DNA from: Chelonoidis abingdonii
Lineage: Eukaryota > Chordata > Testudines > Testudinidae
Assembly: GCF_003597395.2 (NCBI RefSeq)
Contig: NC_133770.1
Location: 81,291,591-81,355,590 of the forward strand
Direction: 5' to 3'
Length of the DNA: 64,000 nucleotides
Under the pieces are notes generated by a model. It made no database searches and had not been told where the DNA came from. It saw only the letters and a program-made list of their open reading frames with translations. This document shows, piece after piece, positions 1-12,080 of this stretch (position 1 is its first letter; each line of letters begins with the position of its first letter). Made by a program: the position numbers and the translations under genes.

Positions 1-88
1 AACATGAATCCTCAGCTGAAATTAGGCACCTAAGACAGCTCAGCTGCACAGGGAGGACGACGAGAGAATAGAGAATGAAAGCCTATCC

Positions 89-235
89 CTTTTATAGTCC
101 AGTAGTTAGGGTAGTCTCCTGCAACATGGAAGACCTGTTTTTAAATCCCTGCTCTGCCTGGTTTCAAGTCCCTGTTTCAAATCAGGTCTCCCACATCCCA
201 GGAGAGTGCCCCAACCACCTGGCTACTCTGTATCT
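89..235. repeat. Inverted dimer of tRNA-like SINE promoter modules, copy 1
   Basis: A forward module carries an A-box-like stretch (tagtccagtagttaggg) and a B-box-like stretch (gtttcaagtccc region). It is followed directly by a second module in reverse complement (caggtctcccacatcccagg, then accacctggctact). Seen: the two halves are imperfect reverse complements. This layout resembles a common turtle repeat with two facing tRNA-derived heads. The family name was not verified. Confidence 0.55.
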
Positions 236-299
236 CAGTCTCGTCTGAAGCTGTTCCATGCTGTAAAAATAAGTATTTATGGGGCCAGAAAAAAAGTGA

Positions 300-430
300 G
301 TGATTGATAGTCTAGTAGTTAGGGCATTCACTTTGGAAATGAGAAGAGTGAGGTTCAAGTTCATGCTATAAATCAGGGCTTCAAACTTGGGTTTCCCTCA
401 TCACAAGTACCCTAGTCACCAGCCAGACAC
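300..430. repeat. Inverted dimer of tRNA-like SINE promoter modules, copy 2
   Basis: A forward head (gatagtctagtagttaggg, then gtgaggttcaagttc) is followed by a reverse-complement head (gcttcaaacttgggtttccc, then aagtaccctagtcaccag). The architecture is the same as at 89-235, so two diverged copies lie within 350 bp of each other. Confidence 0.55.
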
Positions 431-700
431 AAAAATTCCCTGTCTGCTTGTAGCCTGCTGTCTCTTGTGCAGGTTAAGCATGCACTGAGCACTTCTACTG
501 GGACAGGCCCTGCCTAGAGTGACAGTCCTGTCAGGGCTTAAGTAGGAGCTCCACTGCTGAGCAACTAGATGACATTGTGCATACCCAACCAGCAGAAATT
601 TAGGCACCTAGAGGAATAGCGGCAGCTGAGTGATGGTTTTGTAAATGTCAGTAGTGCCTAACTACTTCTTAAGGCTAGATTCACAAAAGTGCCTAATGTT
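431..700. repeat. Unassigned interspersed repeat tail
   Basis: It contains the phrase taggcacctagaggaatagc and ends near gattcacaaaagtgcctaat. A related phrase (aattaggcacctaagacagc) occurs at 21-40. I read it as the continuation of the repeat block at the window start, immediately downstream of the SNRK 3' end. No coding potential was recognised. Confidence 0.35.
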
Positions 701-849
701 GCAAAATACGTTCCCATCTGTTTCAACCAAACACCACCATCGCTGTTTGATAAGTGATACTAGAGCAGAAGAGATTTTATTTCACCCCCCTAGTGTAGAA
801 TGAATAGTCTGATTAGCAGTATATAAAGTTGACATGGAAAACAAAGTTT

Positions 850-3532
850 ACGCACCAATCAAGATGTCATTTTTATTAACTGGATTTTCCATTTCTGTCA
901 CACATTATGAATATTTATACAATGAAGAAAGCCAAACATTGCTGGAAGCAACCGACAAGATCAGCTGATATTTCTGTACCCTCTTAACACACACATTCTT
1001 TCTTGGTGAGAAGTTATTTAATTCTGTTCTATTTTATTTTTACTGCTACTCTTAAAATTCTGTGTCAAGATTGTCACATCTTAAATACAGATAAAGTTGC
1101 TAAAGGTACATTTATATATACACACGGAGAAAAATACAAGACTAATTGTTTTTCCACAATATTTAAATTTATACACTACCATAACTATATGCAACTTTTA
1201 AAGACAGGTTAAGGGGTACAAGAAACTGTTTACTTGCTCTAAATAGTTTGGTCCAATATTATTTTAATGTAGTGGTTATTCTCGCCCTTCCTTTTACATG
1301 ACAACATAATATAACATACAACACATGCACAATCATTCACCTATGAACAAATGGATAAAAGGACAACACTCAGACTAACTTTTGTACACCCAGAAGTTCA
1401 ACCAACCATACACAACTAATAAGGCTATAATACAGCTATGCAGCATAAATGGTCAACACTGCTGTTCTAAAGTGAGCACCATATATACATCTGTATATAA
1501 AAACATTGGAAACAAAATACACCTGGGGTTAGTTAAAAGGTGCCATTCCAAGGCTGTACATAATATCAGGAAAGTATTTACAATACGTGGAAAAAAAAGC
1601 TGCAATAGTTTATTGCCAATGCCCTTTATAAACTTTTCTCTTACTTTTAATGTAGATGTTATGCTCACTGTCTGTGAACCACACATCTTATTTCTGGCCC
1701 TTTATAAGATCCCTGTTCAAAAATATCAAGCAAATGTGTTCTATGGCTTCACCCACACATCTCTTCTTGTAGCTTTCAATTTATAAATATCACACGCACT
1801 GAACTGCAACTGTAGCTTAAAACTGAAAAGTTCCATAAAGTAAAATGTTTATCACTTGTTTGTTTAGGGAGCAGAATCTATAAACCCTAGCTACGCTAGG
1901 CAGTAAAAGTATCCTGTGCGATGTAGACTGTCCTAATAAAATGTATCATACTAATTAAGAAAAGCCAGTGTGAACTACAGAAATGACGACCAAATGTAAT
2001 GCAGTTCTTTGGTGCTCTACTCGCTCTACAGTGTACATGAAATGCATTGTATTTGACCATTTTGTAAATGTTACAATATGCTAAACAGTGTAAACTCCTT
2101 TCAGACATTCAATGTCTAGCTGGGGTGCTGCTACATAATACCACCAATTTTTACTAGCATTGCTTTGAAGACCCAGTGCACAGCATGAAAAAATAAAACA
2201 AACATTCTTGCCCTTCCCAAAATTAGGAATCTGCAATATATTTTATTCTAGATAATAAAATTCCACAAAAGTTAGTTCATCTGGTCAAAAGTAATCTTTT
2301 GTACAGAAATATTCTAAAGCACGAATTTGCCATTATTTCAGTGGCAATGGGGACACAAAATGGAAAAGCTAATAGCTTTAAAGAATGCAGAAGGATATTT
2401 TCTTATGTGCCAATTTTTAGTTTTTGTAAATATTGGACTTGCTTTTAATAGAAAACAAGATTATTGAGGGAAATTAACAGAACATAGTAAATACAGGAGA
2501 CTACACAACATATTAAGTCCTGACAAAGGCCAAAAAGTCTAACGATGAGGAAAATTTATATCAGACAATAATACTGATTAATTTAAATCTGCATCCAATT
2601 ATTTAAACATTTTCCATTCTTTATTGCATTTTGAGATCTAAGAGTCACACTTAGAATAAGAAATGCTAAAATATTTAAGGTAATTGTCATGATAGACTAC
2701 TAATAATGGAGATAATGTATACAAACTATTTATTTTCAGTTAGAATGTAAAAACTCAGAAGTAAACTTTATAATTTACCTTTGTTATATTAAAAAAGATT
2801 GTCTGCGTGTAATAGCAACATATTTCTATGGGAAAAAGCTGCCTTACAAATCTAGTTGCTTTTTAAAAAATCTTGCTTATAGAAAAACAAGATCTTTTCA
2901 GTTTGATTTTGAGCCACAACTTTAACCATATAGCTTAAGACAAATAGGTGTGGGTTTAAAATCATAGTTTAAGATCACTAATTTTCAGTGCATCTTTGCT
3001 TTGTACAAGCCTTGGAACATGTGAAAGCTCCCTGAGGAGTTTTCAGCATCAAAACATTATTGCTTTGGTTCTGTTTCAGACACACAGAAGTATGCCACAT
3101 ATCACATATTTTAGATATCACAGAAGGTCAGAACAAGAATTAACATTTCACAAGCAAACAAAAGCTTCTCTCTCTCTCTCTCTAGTTTAAGTGCAGAATA
3201 TGAAATTTCCAAGTGCCAAATTTACACTAGGATCCAGATATACATTAATTTAATCCAGATCTTCCATAGTAAAATTATACATGTAAAAATTACACAATAA
3301 AATAGTCTATTATGTTGGGAAAGAAAGATGTATTGGCTAGCAGCATGCACAAAGACCATGCATTGTCATACCATCAAGCAAACACAAAATTAAAATGTAA
3401 TAAATAACTGCTCATAAAGCCCACTTTAAAATATTAAGACAAAAAATGGGGTTCATTGAAATAAGGTGTTCACAGTTCTGAACAGGAAGAATGGTGTTGT
3501 CAAGTAGATTGAGCTATTAAGTCAGGTCATTG
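850..3532 (-). other. SNRK: SNRK 3' untranslated region (approximate extent)
   Basis: About 2.7 kb of AT-rich sequence follows the SNRK stop codon. No transposon was recognised in it, in contrast with the repeat-packed flanks, which fits a retained 3' UTR. The right limit is the stop at 3533-3535. The left limit is inferred from an AATAAA hexamer on the minus strand at 877-872. Three minus-strand TGTANATA sites (1115-1122, 1482-1489, 1575-1582) match the Pumilio consensus. A (CT)n run lies at about 3167-3183. Alternative hexamers exist (for example near 2620), so shorter isoforms are possible. Confidence 0.6.
872..877 (-). terminator. Candidate polyadenylation signal AATAAA for SNRK
   Basis: The plus-strand tttatt reads as AATAAA on the minus strand. 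It lies about 2.65 kb after the stop codon. A GT-containing stretch (ttggtgcgt on the minus strand) follows 15-30 nt downstream, where a downstream element would be expected. The repeat block begins just beyond. Confidence 0.45.
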
Positions 3533-4751
3533 TCAAATGACATGACAACAACTAGTTTGACTGGAGGTACACAGCAATCCCTCCTTGGGGTTCCGCTGAA
3601 TATTCACAGATATAGTCTTTTCGCAGAGAGGTAGCTGTAGCACGTTATTTTTCAAGTTCTTACTCTTTATCCGTTCCAACTCATTTGCTGTGTCTGACAT
3701 TTGGTCAGAAAAGAATTTTATGCTGCCCAAAGATGAAGCTGGGTTTGCACTCCCACTAGAACTTATGCACATTTTCCACATTGATTTCTCTTGCACTTTC
3801 ACACTGGAAAATGAAAGATTGTTTTGAGGATCAATAATGTATTTAGTGCTGCCATGAATCTGGGAACCTAAGCAAAGGCTCATCAATTTTAGGCTTTCAA
3901 CAAGGTCCCCTGCACTTCTAGAAGATAACTGCATTGAGTTTCCAGATCCAGCACATCTACGAGTAGAACCTGAAGTGTTGTTAGTGCTACCGCCGGAGCC
4001 CGTGGAGGGACTTCCCCCATTTTTGTTGTTATCACTAGGGCTTGTTTTGTCTATGCCTCCATTTCCATTGCTTGGTTTGCTCTGTCCACCACCATCTCCC
4101 TGGTTTCCAGGTGGCCCTTCACTACTATCCCGTCTGTGCCAGGAGTATGTAAACCCACTATCTTTATCTAGCCGTCTCCTACTTTCTGAGTCATCATCAC
4201 TAGTTTCTGAGCTACTGCAGCTAGACCCCCGACCTTGGCTTTTCCTTCTGTGGTAGCGCTTATGCACTGTGCTAGGTGAAGCAATATTCATTTTTAACCT
4301 GCTAAGCTTTGGGGGTAAGTTCTCATCCATGTCAAACTCATCATCTGACTCCCCTTCCTCAAAGATTTGATTGAGGACTGGTGCACTCTTCCTGGAAGTG
4401 AGACGATTTGTAACTGAAGGCTTGCGGCGCAAAACAACTTGAGTTGAAAGAGAAATGGGTTTCTTATCTTCTTCATCTTCCTCTTCATCTTCTTCTACTC
4501 TAAACAAGCACTTCCGCCCACTAGTAGTGGGTTTTAAGCTCACTGAAGGAACCACTGAAAGTGCTGGCCCAGCTAATTCAGGGATATCCTCTTTCTTTGC
4601 TGAATCGCCAAGTGCCTTACTTCTGTGACCATTAAGAATATTTTCAGCAGTGCGAGCTGGAGACTGAGGAACAGTTGCATGGGAGAGAGGAGAAGCTGTA
4701 AGGTCATCCTCCAGGTCCTGGGGTACATCGATTTTTGTTGGCCATGATTGC
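3533..4751 (-). CDS. SNRK: SNRK last coding exon (C-terminal tail and stop)
   Basis: SNRK is a SNF1/AMPK-related serine/threonine kinase that is activated by LKB1 in other vertebrates. This exon encodes about 405 residues, from Q-S-W-P-T-K-I-D-V to the stop TGA at 3535-3533. The minus-strand acceptor is ...ttacctag before 4751, and the first base completes an AGG arginine codon split with the previous exon (14044). Visible features are an acidic run after C-L-F-R-V, the stretch F-E-E-G-E-S-D-D-E-F-D-M, a basic/Ser-rich R-R-K-S-Q-G-R-G patch, and Ser/Asp runs. A Gly/Asn/Ser-rich low-complexity linker follows, then the conserved end with C-C-H-V-I. The frame is fully open and matches remembered vertebrate SNRK almost throughout. 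Recognition is by eye, but the match is long and specific. Confidence 0.96.
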
Positions 4752-5599
4752 CTAGGTAAGAGATTGTGAAGGAGAAAAAAAAAAAGGAGTAAAATTAGAT
4801 TTGATTGACAGCTAAAGAATACACAATATCAAATCTTCACAGTATATAGAGATTATAAAGACCACAGCAATTATCCTACTCGGCAAGCCAGTACAATTTA
4901 TACATATCTATTTTAAAAGAAAACTTAAGAAAAATGATAAGTATAATTTAAGTTGCCAATTTAAAGATCTGAAAAAATCCATGACAGCTCTCAGAAAACA
5001 AAAATGGAAAAAAAATCTTTCTTCAAAGTCACAGAAAACACTAAATCAAATGTTTGTGGGAGGTCTAGAATCAGTACGGACTAAGCAGGGAGGGTCCTGT
5101 TCCTGGAGCTTTTCAAACACAATCTAAGGTTGATGGTATTGTAGACAAGATTAATCTGGAGCTTTTTTATTCTTCCCAGTTTTCACTCAACAATATAAAA
5201 GCCATATTTACTCGGACATGTTGCTAGTTTTACTAAATCAATTTCTGCTAGTCATTTCAATATTCAACCAACAAGTCATATGAGTCCAGGCACCAAATAA
5301 AACATGATACTTTCAAAGACATTTTATCTGTAAGTGCATGGAACTTTGAATGTAAAACAAATGTATTCAGCATGAACCTCAAATCAAAGCAGTTATGAAA
5401 GAAGTGACACTTTGAAAGGTTGCAGAAGAGTTTTTCAACTAAAGGTTGGGGGAAACCAACAAGTGCAGAGGAGCACATGGTCAGGACAGACACCCCTTTA
5501 ATAAATACTCCTCTAATGGATGTTACTCCAAATCACAGTAAAGAAGAGAGGATAGAAGTTGATAAAGTACAGGTAGGAACTGAATAGAAACAGTCAACA
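4752..5599 (-). other. SNRK intron, proximal part
   Basis: This AT-rich sequence begins with the acceptor and its polypyrimidine tract (plus-strand run of A and G at about 4757-4785). Apart from that splice signal I see no gene or clear repeat. Confidence 0.7.
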
Positions 5600-6349
5600 A
5601 CGAAAGAAGAGTCCCATTCAATTACATCCCGTGAAGGCAGATAAATATTAAGATGGGTGAATTTAGAATATTGATATAATTGACATCATAGAAACTTGGT
5701 GGAACAAAGATAATCAATGAGACACAGTAATAGCAGGGTACAAAATATATAGGAATGACAGAGTAGGTTACAGTGGCAGAGGAGTGACACTATATCTGAA
5801 AGAGAACAGAGAGTCAAATATAGTAAAAATCCTAATTTAATCACAATACCATAGAACAGTCACAAGAGTGAAATACCTGCAAACTGCACAGAAATTTTAA
5901 AAAGAGGCTCTAACTAAATGTATACCCCAAATAAAAAAACAAAACAGTAAGACCATCAAAAAATGCCATCATGCTAAAAGAGGCAGTTTGAGACAACAAG
6001 ACATTTTGTAGAAATTGAAAATCAAATCCTACTGAGGAAAATACAGAGAAGCATAAATTCTGTCAAGTGTAAAAGTATAACTAGGCTGGCCAAAAAAGAA
6101 TCTGAAGCACAACTATAAGACGACACAAAAACTAATAGCAGTTTCTTTTGTTAAGTACTTCAGAAACAGGAAACCTCCCAAACAATCAATGGGGCTACTG
6201 AACGATCAAGGAGCATTCAAGGAAGACAACGTCATTGCGGAAAAGCTAAATGAATTCTTTGCATCAGTCCTCACTGCAGAGGATCTGAGGGAGTTTCCTA
6301 CACCTGAGCCATTCAATTTATTTGACAAAGTTGAGGAAATGTCTCAGAT

Positions 6350-7000
6350 TGTTTCAGTGGTAGCCGTGTTGGTCTGCATCAGCAAAAAAACTGAGGAGTC
6401 CTTGTGGCACCTTCAACACTAACAAATTTATTAAGGCATAAGCTTTCGTGGGCTAGAACCCACTTCATCAGATGTATGAAGTGAAAAATATAGGACCGGG
6501 TATAAATACATGAAAGGATGGGGGTTGCTTTACCATGTGTGAGGTCAGTCTAACGAGATAAATCAATTAACAGCAGGATACCAAGGGAGGAGAAATAACT
6601 TTTGAAGTGGTAAGAGAGTGGCCCATTACAGACAGTTGACAAGAATGTGTGAGTAACAGTAGGGAGAAATTAGTATTGGGGATATTAGGTTTAGGTTTTA
6701 TAATGACCCAACCACTCCCAGTCTTTATTCAGACCTAATCTGATGGTATCTAGTTTGCAAATTAATTCCAGTTCTGCAGTTTCATGTTGGAGTCTGTTTT
6801 TGAAGTTTTTTTGTTGAAGAATTGCCACTTTGAGGTCTCTTATTGAGTGACCAGAGAGACTGAAGTGTTCTCCTACTGGTTTTTGAATGTTATGGTTCCT
6901 GATGTCAGATTTGTGTTCATTTATTCTTTTCCATAGAGACTGTCCAGTTTGGGCAATGTACATGGCAGAGGGACATTGCTGGCACATGATGGCATATATC
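6350..7000 (-). mobile_element. Penelope-like element fragment inserted in the CR1
   Basis: The left edge carries the typical end sequence gtggtagccgtgttggtctg, and the phrase cataagctttcgtgggctag lies inside it. The element is in reverse orientation and carries only the 3' part, including the endonuclease. Its borders are inferred from where the CR1 match stops (after cagattg) and resumes. It is therefore younger than the CR1 copy. Confidence 0.8.
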
Positions 7001-7002
7001 AC
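6691..7002 (-). pseudogene. Penelope GIY-YIG endonuclease C-terminus
   Basis: A 103-codon open stretch, with the first Met at 7002, encodes the C-terminal endonuclease of a Penelope-like retroelement. Visible motifs are C-Q-Q-C-P-S-A-M-Y-I (the C-x2-C-P-x-x-Y-I signature), T-G-Q-S-L-W-K-R-I-N-E-H, then E-H-F-S-L-S-G-H-S and L-N-K-D-W-E-W. The upstream reverse transcriptase is absent, so this is a fragment although the local frame is intact. In this family the GIY-YIG domain nicks target DNA for reverse transcription. It is not expected to be functional here. Confidence 0.8.
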
Positions 7003-8675
7003 ATTGATAGATGTGCAGGAGGTTTTGGAATAAACTGATAAATGAAACAGTAATAAGTCAGCAGGTCCAGATGTTATTCATTGAAGAGTTCTGAAGGAAC
7101 TCAAATACGAGTCTGCAGAACTACTAACTGTGTTATGTAAACCATTGCTTAAATCAGCCTCCGTACCAGATGACTGTGCATAGCTAATGTGACACTGCTA
7201 TTTTAAAAAGACTCCAGACATGATCCTGGCAATTACAGGTAATTAGGCCAAACTTCAGTATCAGACAAATTGGTTGAAACTATTGTCAAGAACACAATTA
7301 ACATAGATAAAAACAACCTGTGAGGGAAGAGTCAACAAGGTTTTTATAAAAGGAAATCATGCCTCACCAATCTATTAGAATTCTTTGAGGGGGGTCAACA
7401 AGCAGATGAACAAGGGAGATGCAGAGAAAGTCTCTGATAAGGTCCCTCACCAAAGGCTCTTAAGCAAAGTAAGGAGTCATGGGATAAGAGGGAAGGTCCT
7501 CTCATGGATCATTAACAGATTAAAAGACAGAAAACAAAGGGTAGAAATAAAGGATCAGTTTCAAAGTGGAGAGAGGTAAATAGCGGCTCCCCACACACAA
7601 GGATCTGTACTGGGACTTGTGCTATTCAGCATACTCATAAATGATCTAGAAAAGGGGTAAACAGTGAGATGATAAAGTTTGCAGATGATACTAAATTACT
7701 CAAATAGTTAGGTCCAAAGCAGACTGTGAAAAGTTACAAAGGGATTTCACCAAACTGGGAGACTGAGCAATAAAGTGACACATGAAATTCAGTGTTGATA
7801 AGGGCAAAGTAATGCACATTAGAAATAACAATCCCAACTATACATACAAAATGATAGGGTCTAAATTAGCCGTTACCACTCAAGAAAGATCTTGGAGTCA
7901 TCATACATAGTTCTCTGAAAACATCTTCTTAGTGTGCAGTGGCAATTCAAAAAGTTCACAGAATATTAGGAACCAGTGGGAAAGGGAAAGATAAGAAGAC
8001 AGAAAATATAATGCCAGTTTATAAATCCATTGTATCCCCACATCTTTAATACATGCAGTTCTGGTCATCTCATCTGAAAAGAGATGTATCAGAACTGGAA
8101 AAAGTACAAAGAAGGGTGACAAAAATTATTAGGGGCATGGAACAGTTTCCACATGAGGATAAATTAAAAAGACGGGGGATTTTTCAGCCTGGAAAAGAGA
8201 AAACTGAGGGGAGATATAATAGAGGTCTATAAAATCATGAATGGTGTGGAGAAAGTGAATAAGAAAGTGTTATTTACCCCTTCATACAACACAAGAACCA
8301 GAAGTCACCCAAAGAAATTCATAAGCAGATTTAAAATAAAGATGAAGAAGTACTTCTTCAGTCAACCTGTGGAACTCAATGCCAGAGAATGTTGTGAAAG
8401 CCAAAAGTATAACTGGGTTCAAAAGAGAATTAGATAAACTCAGGGAGGATAGGTCCATCAATGGCTATTAGCCAAGATGGTCAGGGATGGAACCACACGC
8501 ACTGGATGTCCCTAAACTCTGCTAGAAACTGGGATTGTTTGACCAGGGGTGGATCACTCAATAAAGTGCACTGTTCTGGTCAATCCCTCTGAAGCATCTG
8601 GCACCAGCCACTGGTGAAAGACAGGCTACTGGAAATGGACCATTGGTCTGACCCAGTATGATTCTCAGTACATCA

Positions 8676-10209
8676 GAGCAGTCCTTGGTTCACCTGAGGA
8701 TGGGTTACATTTGTGGCTTTCTGACACAAACTGGGAGGTGGGGAGGTAGTGGTATTCTTCTATGCTCCACCTACATCAGACACTGCTCACAGTTGATTAG
8801 GCAGATGTTCAAACTATGACCATGTATGCATGTTCTCTGTGCTTAGCTCTATTTAGTGGAGTCCAATGAGCTCTACTAAACTCCTCCTTTATCTGAGTGC
8901 AGAAAAAGTGGTGATATCTTCCAAAGCCACTCACTGGGGGTGCCCCTGTGGAAATGTTCAGACTAGAATCTTCTCCTTTCTGATGTACTTTAGTGACTTT
9001 GACATTTAAAGTATGATTGGCAACTGAGTTAGCACCCAGTGAGATGAATGGGACAGTTCAGACTTCTCAGAGGTGTTGTTTCAGGCTTTGCAAACTTAGG
9101 AAAATGTCACTACACATTAATGATGTTTTCAAGAACAAGGTGGAAGTATGAAAGGGCCATTACATTGTAACAGTTGAATCTGAGCCCTGGGTCCAGCAGT
9201 CACAAAGTCCCCCTAAGTTGTGCCAGGTTGTAATAGCACACTGGGGAGCATGCTGCAGCCTTACCTCCGCCCAACCCCTATGTCGGCTTCATGCTATTTA
9301 AGAAGTTTCCCTCAACAGAGAACTATTGGAGCTGGCTGGGGAGCTGGCCCTCAATACAATTTGTAGTATTAGTATGTGTTATCAAGGTCTCCCTCTAGCC
9401 TGTAACATGCCATTCATGCTGTTAGCAACTTTTAATTAAAGTAAGCACAAGCTAGAGTTCTGATATGTTGCATGCAGGGTATTTTAAAATGCTATTCTAC
9501 AAACAGCACTAGTTCACAAAATAGAGCTTAAAATATAAACTAGAGACAATGAATATCTAAATAATATCTAGAAAACGAATATCTAAAAAATCTGCAAAAA
9601 CATACAGTGATTTCAGAATGGACTGTGGTGTCAATGAAATAGGAGCTTTGAGACATTGTGTGTTGTAAGCGATAAAGATAAAAAGGAGAACAATGGAATC
9701 TTGATAGTAACATCATCATAACCATCATATAACTAGGCAACATTTTACTGTCATGAATTACAACAGGAAAATAGCTACTGTATAATTTCTACAACAATTT
9801 TCTTATTTATTTTCTATGATTTCCAATAGGTTTGAGATGAGAGAAAAGCTCCAGCCTGTGGGTCAGATAAGTTATTTGGAAACATTTTTAAATGCAAAAT
9901 CTAAGTTATGCAGCAGTCTGTCTTCTTCCCTACAAGGCCTTTATTTTGGTAGATCTTTTGGATCGAGGACAATATCTACACAACTAGTAACGCTCTCAAA
10001 ACTACTTGGAACTGTAAGAGCCAAATATCCATAAAAGTATGTAGCTCTGCTTGTCACATGGAGCAAAGGAATATTTGCAGGGCAGGCATTAAGCAAACTA
10101 CTTCAAGCATTTCTACCAACTCACCTCAGTCTTGATATAAAAGAACCTTACTTACTTCAGTTCTTGACATCTCCTAAGCAGACACTACCAGGTATAATGA
10201 AATATTAAT
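8676..10209. other. SNRK intron sequence with nothing recognised
   Basis: The sequence is mixed, moderately AT-rich and without recognised coding or repeat structure. Short open stretches (for example 9540-9743 and 9816-10034) look like chance. Confidence 0.5.
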
Positions 10210-10227
10210 GTGGACCAAAAAAATATT

Positions 10228-10640
10228 TCAACTCAGAATTCCAGAACTGCAAACCTCCCAACATTTCAGGTTGGTAAAGCAGGACAGGTCCTGCCTCTGA
10301 TGAGTGGGGAATTGACTGCAGCCGGGGGAGGAGGGGTTGCACTGCAAATCTATCCTGCACTCACCCCACAGCTGTCCCATTCCATGGGGCTGGCTGGGCT
10401 CAATTCCCCTCTCCAGTGGTTGGCCTGGCCCCACTGATTGGGGTGCGGGGGGAGAAAGAGAAATATGGCCAGAGCAAATCTGAGTGAGAGGTACTGCAAC
10501 TCGATGTGCCACGTCCAGGTTGCAACGCCTGGAGCAGGGAACCAAACCCTATCAGCTCCAGAGGACAACAGCCACTTCAACTGGGACTGGGGTTTTGCAG
10601 GACAGTCCTGCAAAAACCAGGACTACTGGGAGGTCTGAAA
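10228..10640. repeat. Putative nonautonomous element with imperfect terminal inverted repeats
   Basis: The left end (cctcccaacatttcaggttg, then gcaggacaggtcctgc) and the right end (caggacagtcctgcaaaaac, then tactgggaggtctgaaag) are imperfect reverse complements over about 40 bp. The interior is GC-richer than the intron. Overlapping open frames on both strands reflect base composition only. The superfamily is unknown. Confidence 0.4.
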
Positions 10641-12080
10641 GTCAGTGCTATGAAACTTAATCTTTTAACAACATTGTCATTTGAAGGCATATTCAGGGTT
10701 TTCAGTTTATGATGCTAAGTTTTTTTTGACCGCTCTAACAGTAAACACAGAAAAATTTGAGTATTCTATTTGGATTTATTCTGAAAAATGCACAGATTCT
10801 TTCATCTTAGTTCATGTAAAATAAGAACAGGGTATACTGGGAGTGTCAGAATGAAAGGCCATGGTACCACAGTAGGAGAGAAGTAATCTCTTCATCAGCA
10901 AAATTAAAATGATTTAGGGGTTTACAGATAAAAATGAACACTTAACTGCATGCAGCAATAAACTGTCAACCAGTGCAGACCATACAGTACAAGCATGTCT
11001 CCTGCAGCAAAGACCACTAAGCGAGCTCACTGAAGTTTTCAAACAGGCTTTGGAAGAAGCTGCATACAGCGTGTAGTGCCACCAAAACTGTAAACCTAGA
11101 TCAGAAACAGCAGGAAAACTCCTCCAGTCAAGGGAACTTAACTAGTTCTTCAAATGTATCCCCCAGTCTACAACAATTTCAGCCTTGTATGGGTTGAGTC
11201 TCAGTTAATTAGCCCTCAACTGCACCAGCTGGCTTCAATGAAATGGGGATATAAAATGGAAAGATATCACAATCCACATCTCCCCATTGTTCTTCCTAAT
11301 GACTCCCTATATATGTTGACAAAATGGAATCCTGCATGACAAAACCCTTGGAACAGAAGAACAATTGCCCAAGATCATCCTTGGAAATAAAAGTATGGAG
11401 CCTCTCAGGAGTATTTTCATTTCCACCCACTAGCGTCCAGACCTGGGTTAACAATTCTGAAGGCAGGCAACACATCAAAAAGAATCAGCACAGGCACCTG
11501 ATTTTCATCCATCACTGGAAGGAGGTTAACTACCACCGCTCTCTACTATACCTCAGCCTTAAAGAGACAGTCACCGGGGACTGGAGGGAACCAAAGATTT
11601 AAAGAATACAAATATTGATGGAATTACCTCAGCACAACCTCCGTAATCTTTCCAAAAATGATAATCAAGACAGGGCAATAACTCAAAGATGATTCTCAAA
11701 GTCAACAGATCCTTGCTCAGGGAACCTAACAGCAGCAGACTTGCTACCTAAATCTCACCCAATACATTAATGCCACCAAACAAAACCCCTCCCCCGCCCC
11801 GCCCCCGGAACATTTTAAATAGCGGAAACTTTCAATTTGGCACATTCACACTTATATCCTCTCTGCTTCTTTCTTCAGCATGAATTTGAACCTAAACTTG
11901 AAAATGCAAAAGAATTAAAGGCTTTCAGGTTACTTGAAGGTCTGCAGCAAATGGCAGGCTGGGTGAACAAACTGATACCAGCTATATACACAAAAGCAGA
12001 AGCAGATTTCTCCTATCTTTGCCACATGAGATGGAGCTATCACAGATTTCAGGAGCCTTGCTGAAGGTTATTAAATTTTT
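10641..12080. other. SNRK intron sequence with nothing recognised
   Basis: No gene or clear repeat was seen. There is a C-rich patch at about 11778-11808 and several short chance frames. Confidence 0.45.

Larger units (their letters stand above)
5600..8675 (+). mobile_element. CR1 LINE, degenerate, 5'-truncated
   Basis: This is a non-LTR retrotransposon copy in sense on the plus strand. The left part matches the end of the CR1 endonuclease region and the linker. The middle (7020-7700) is the reverse transcriptase, with the F-A-D-D box at about 7678-7689. The right part (8230-8670) is the C-terminal domain and 3' UTR, ending near tctgacccagtatg. Frames are broken many times; open pieces remain at 6189-6422, 7385-7579 and 8237-8437. 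A Penelope element interrupts it at about 6350-7000, and the CR1 text resumes at ggaggttttggaataaactg. The 5' limit is uncertain. Identification rests on strong recall of turtle CR1 sequence. Confidence 0.85.
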
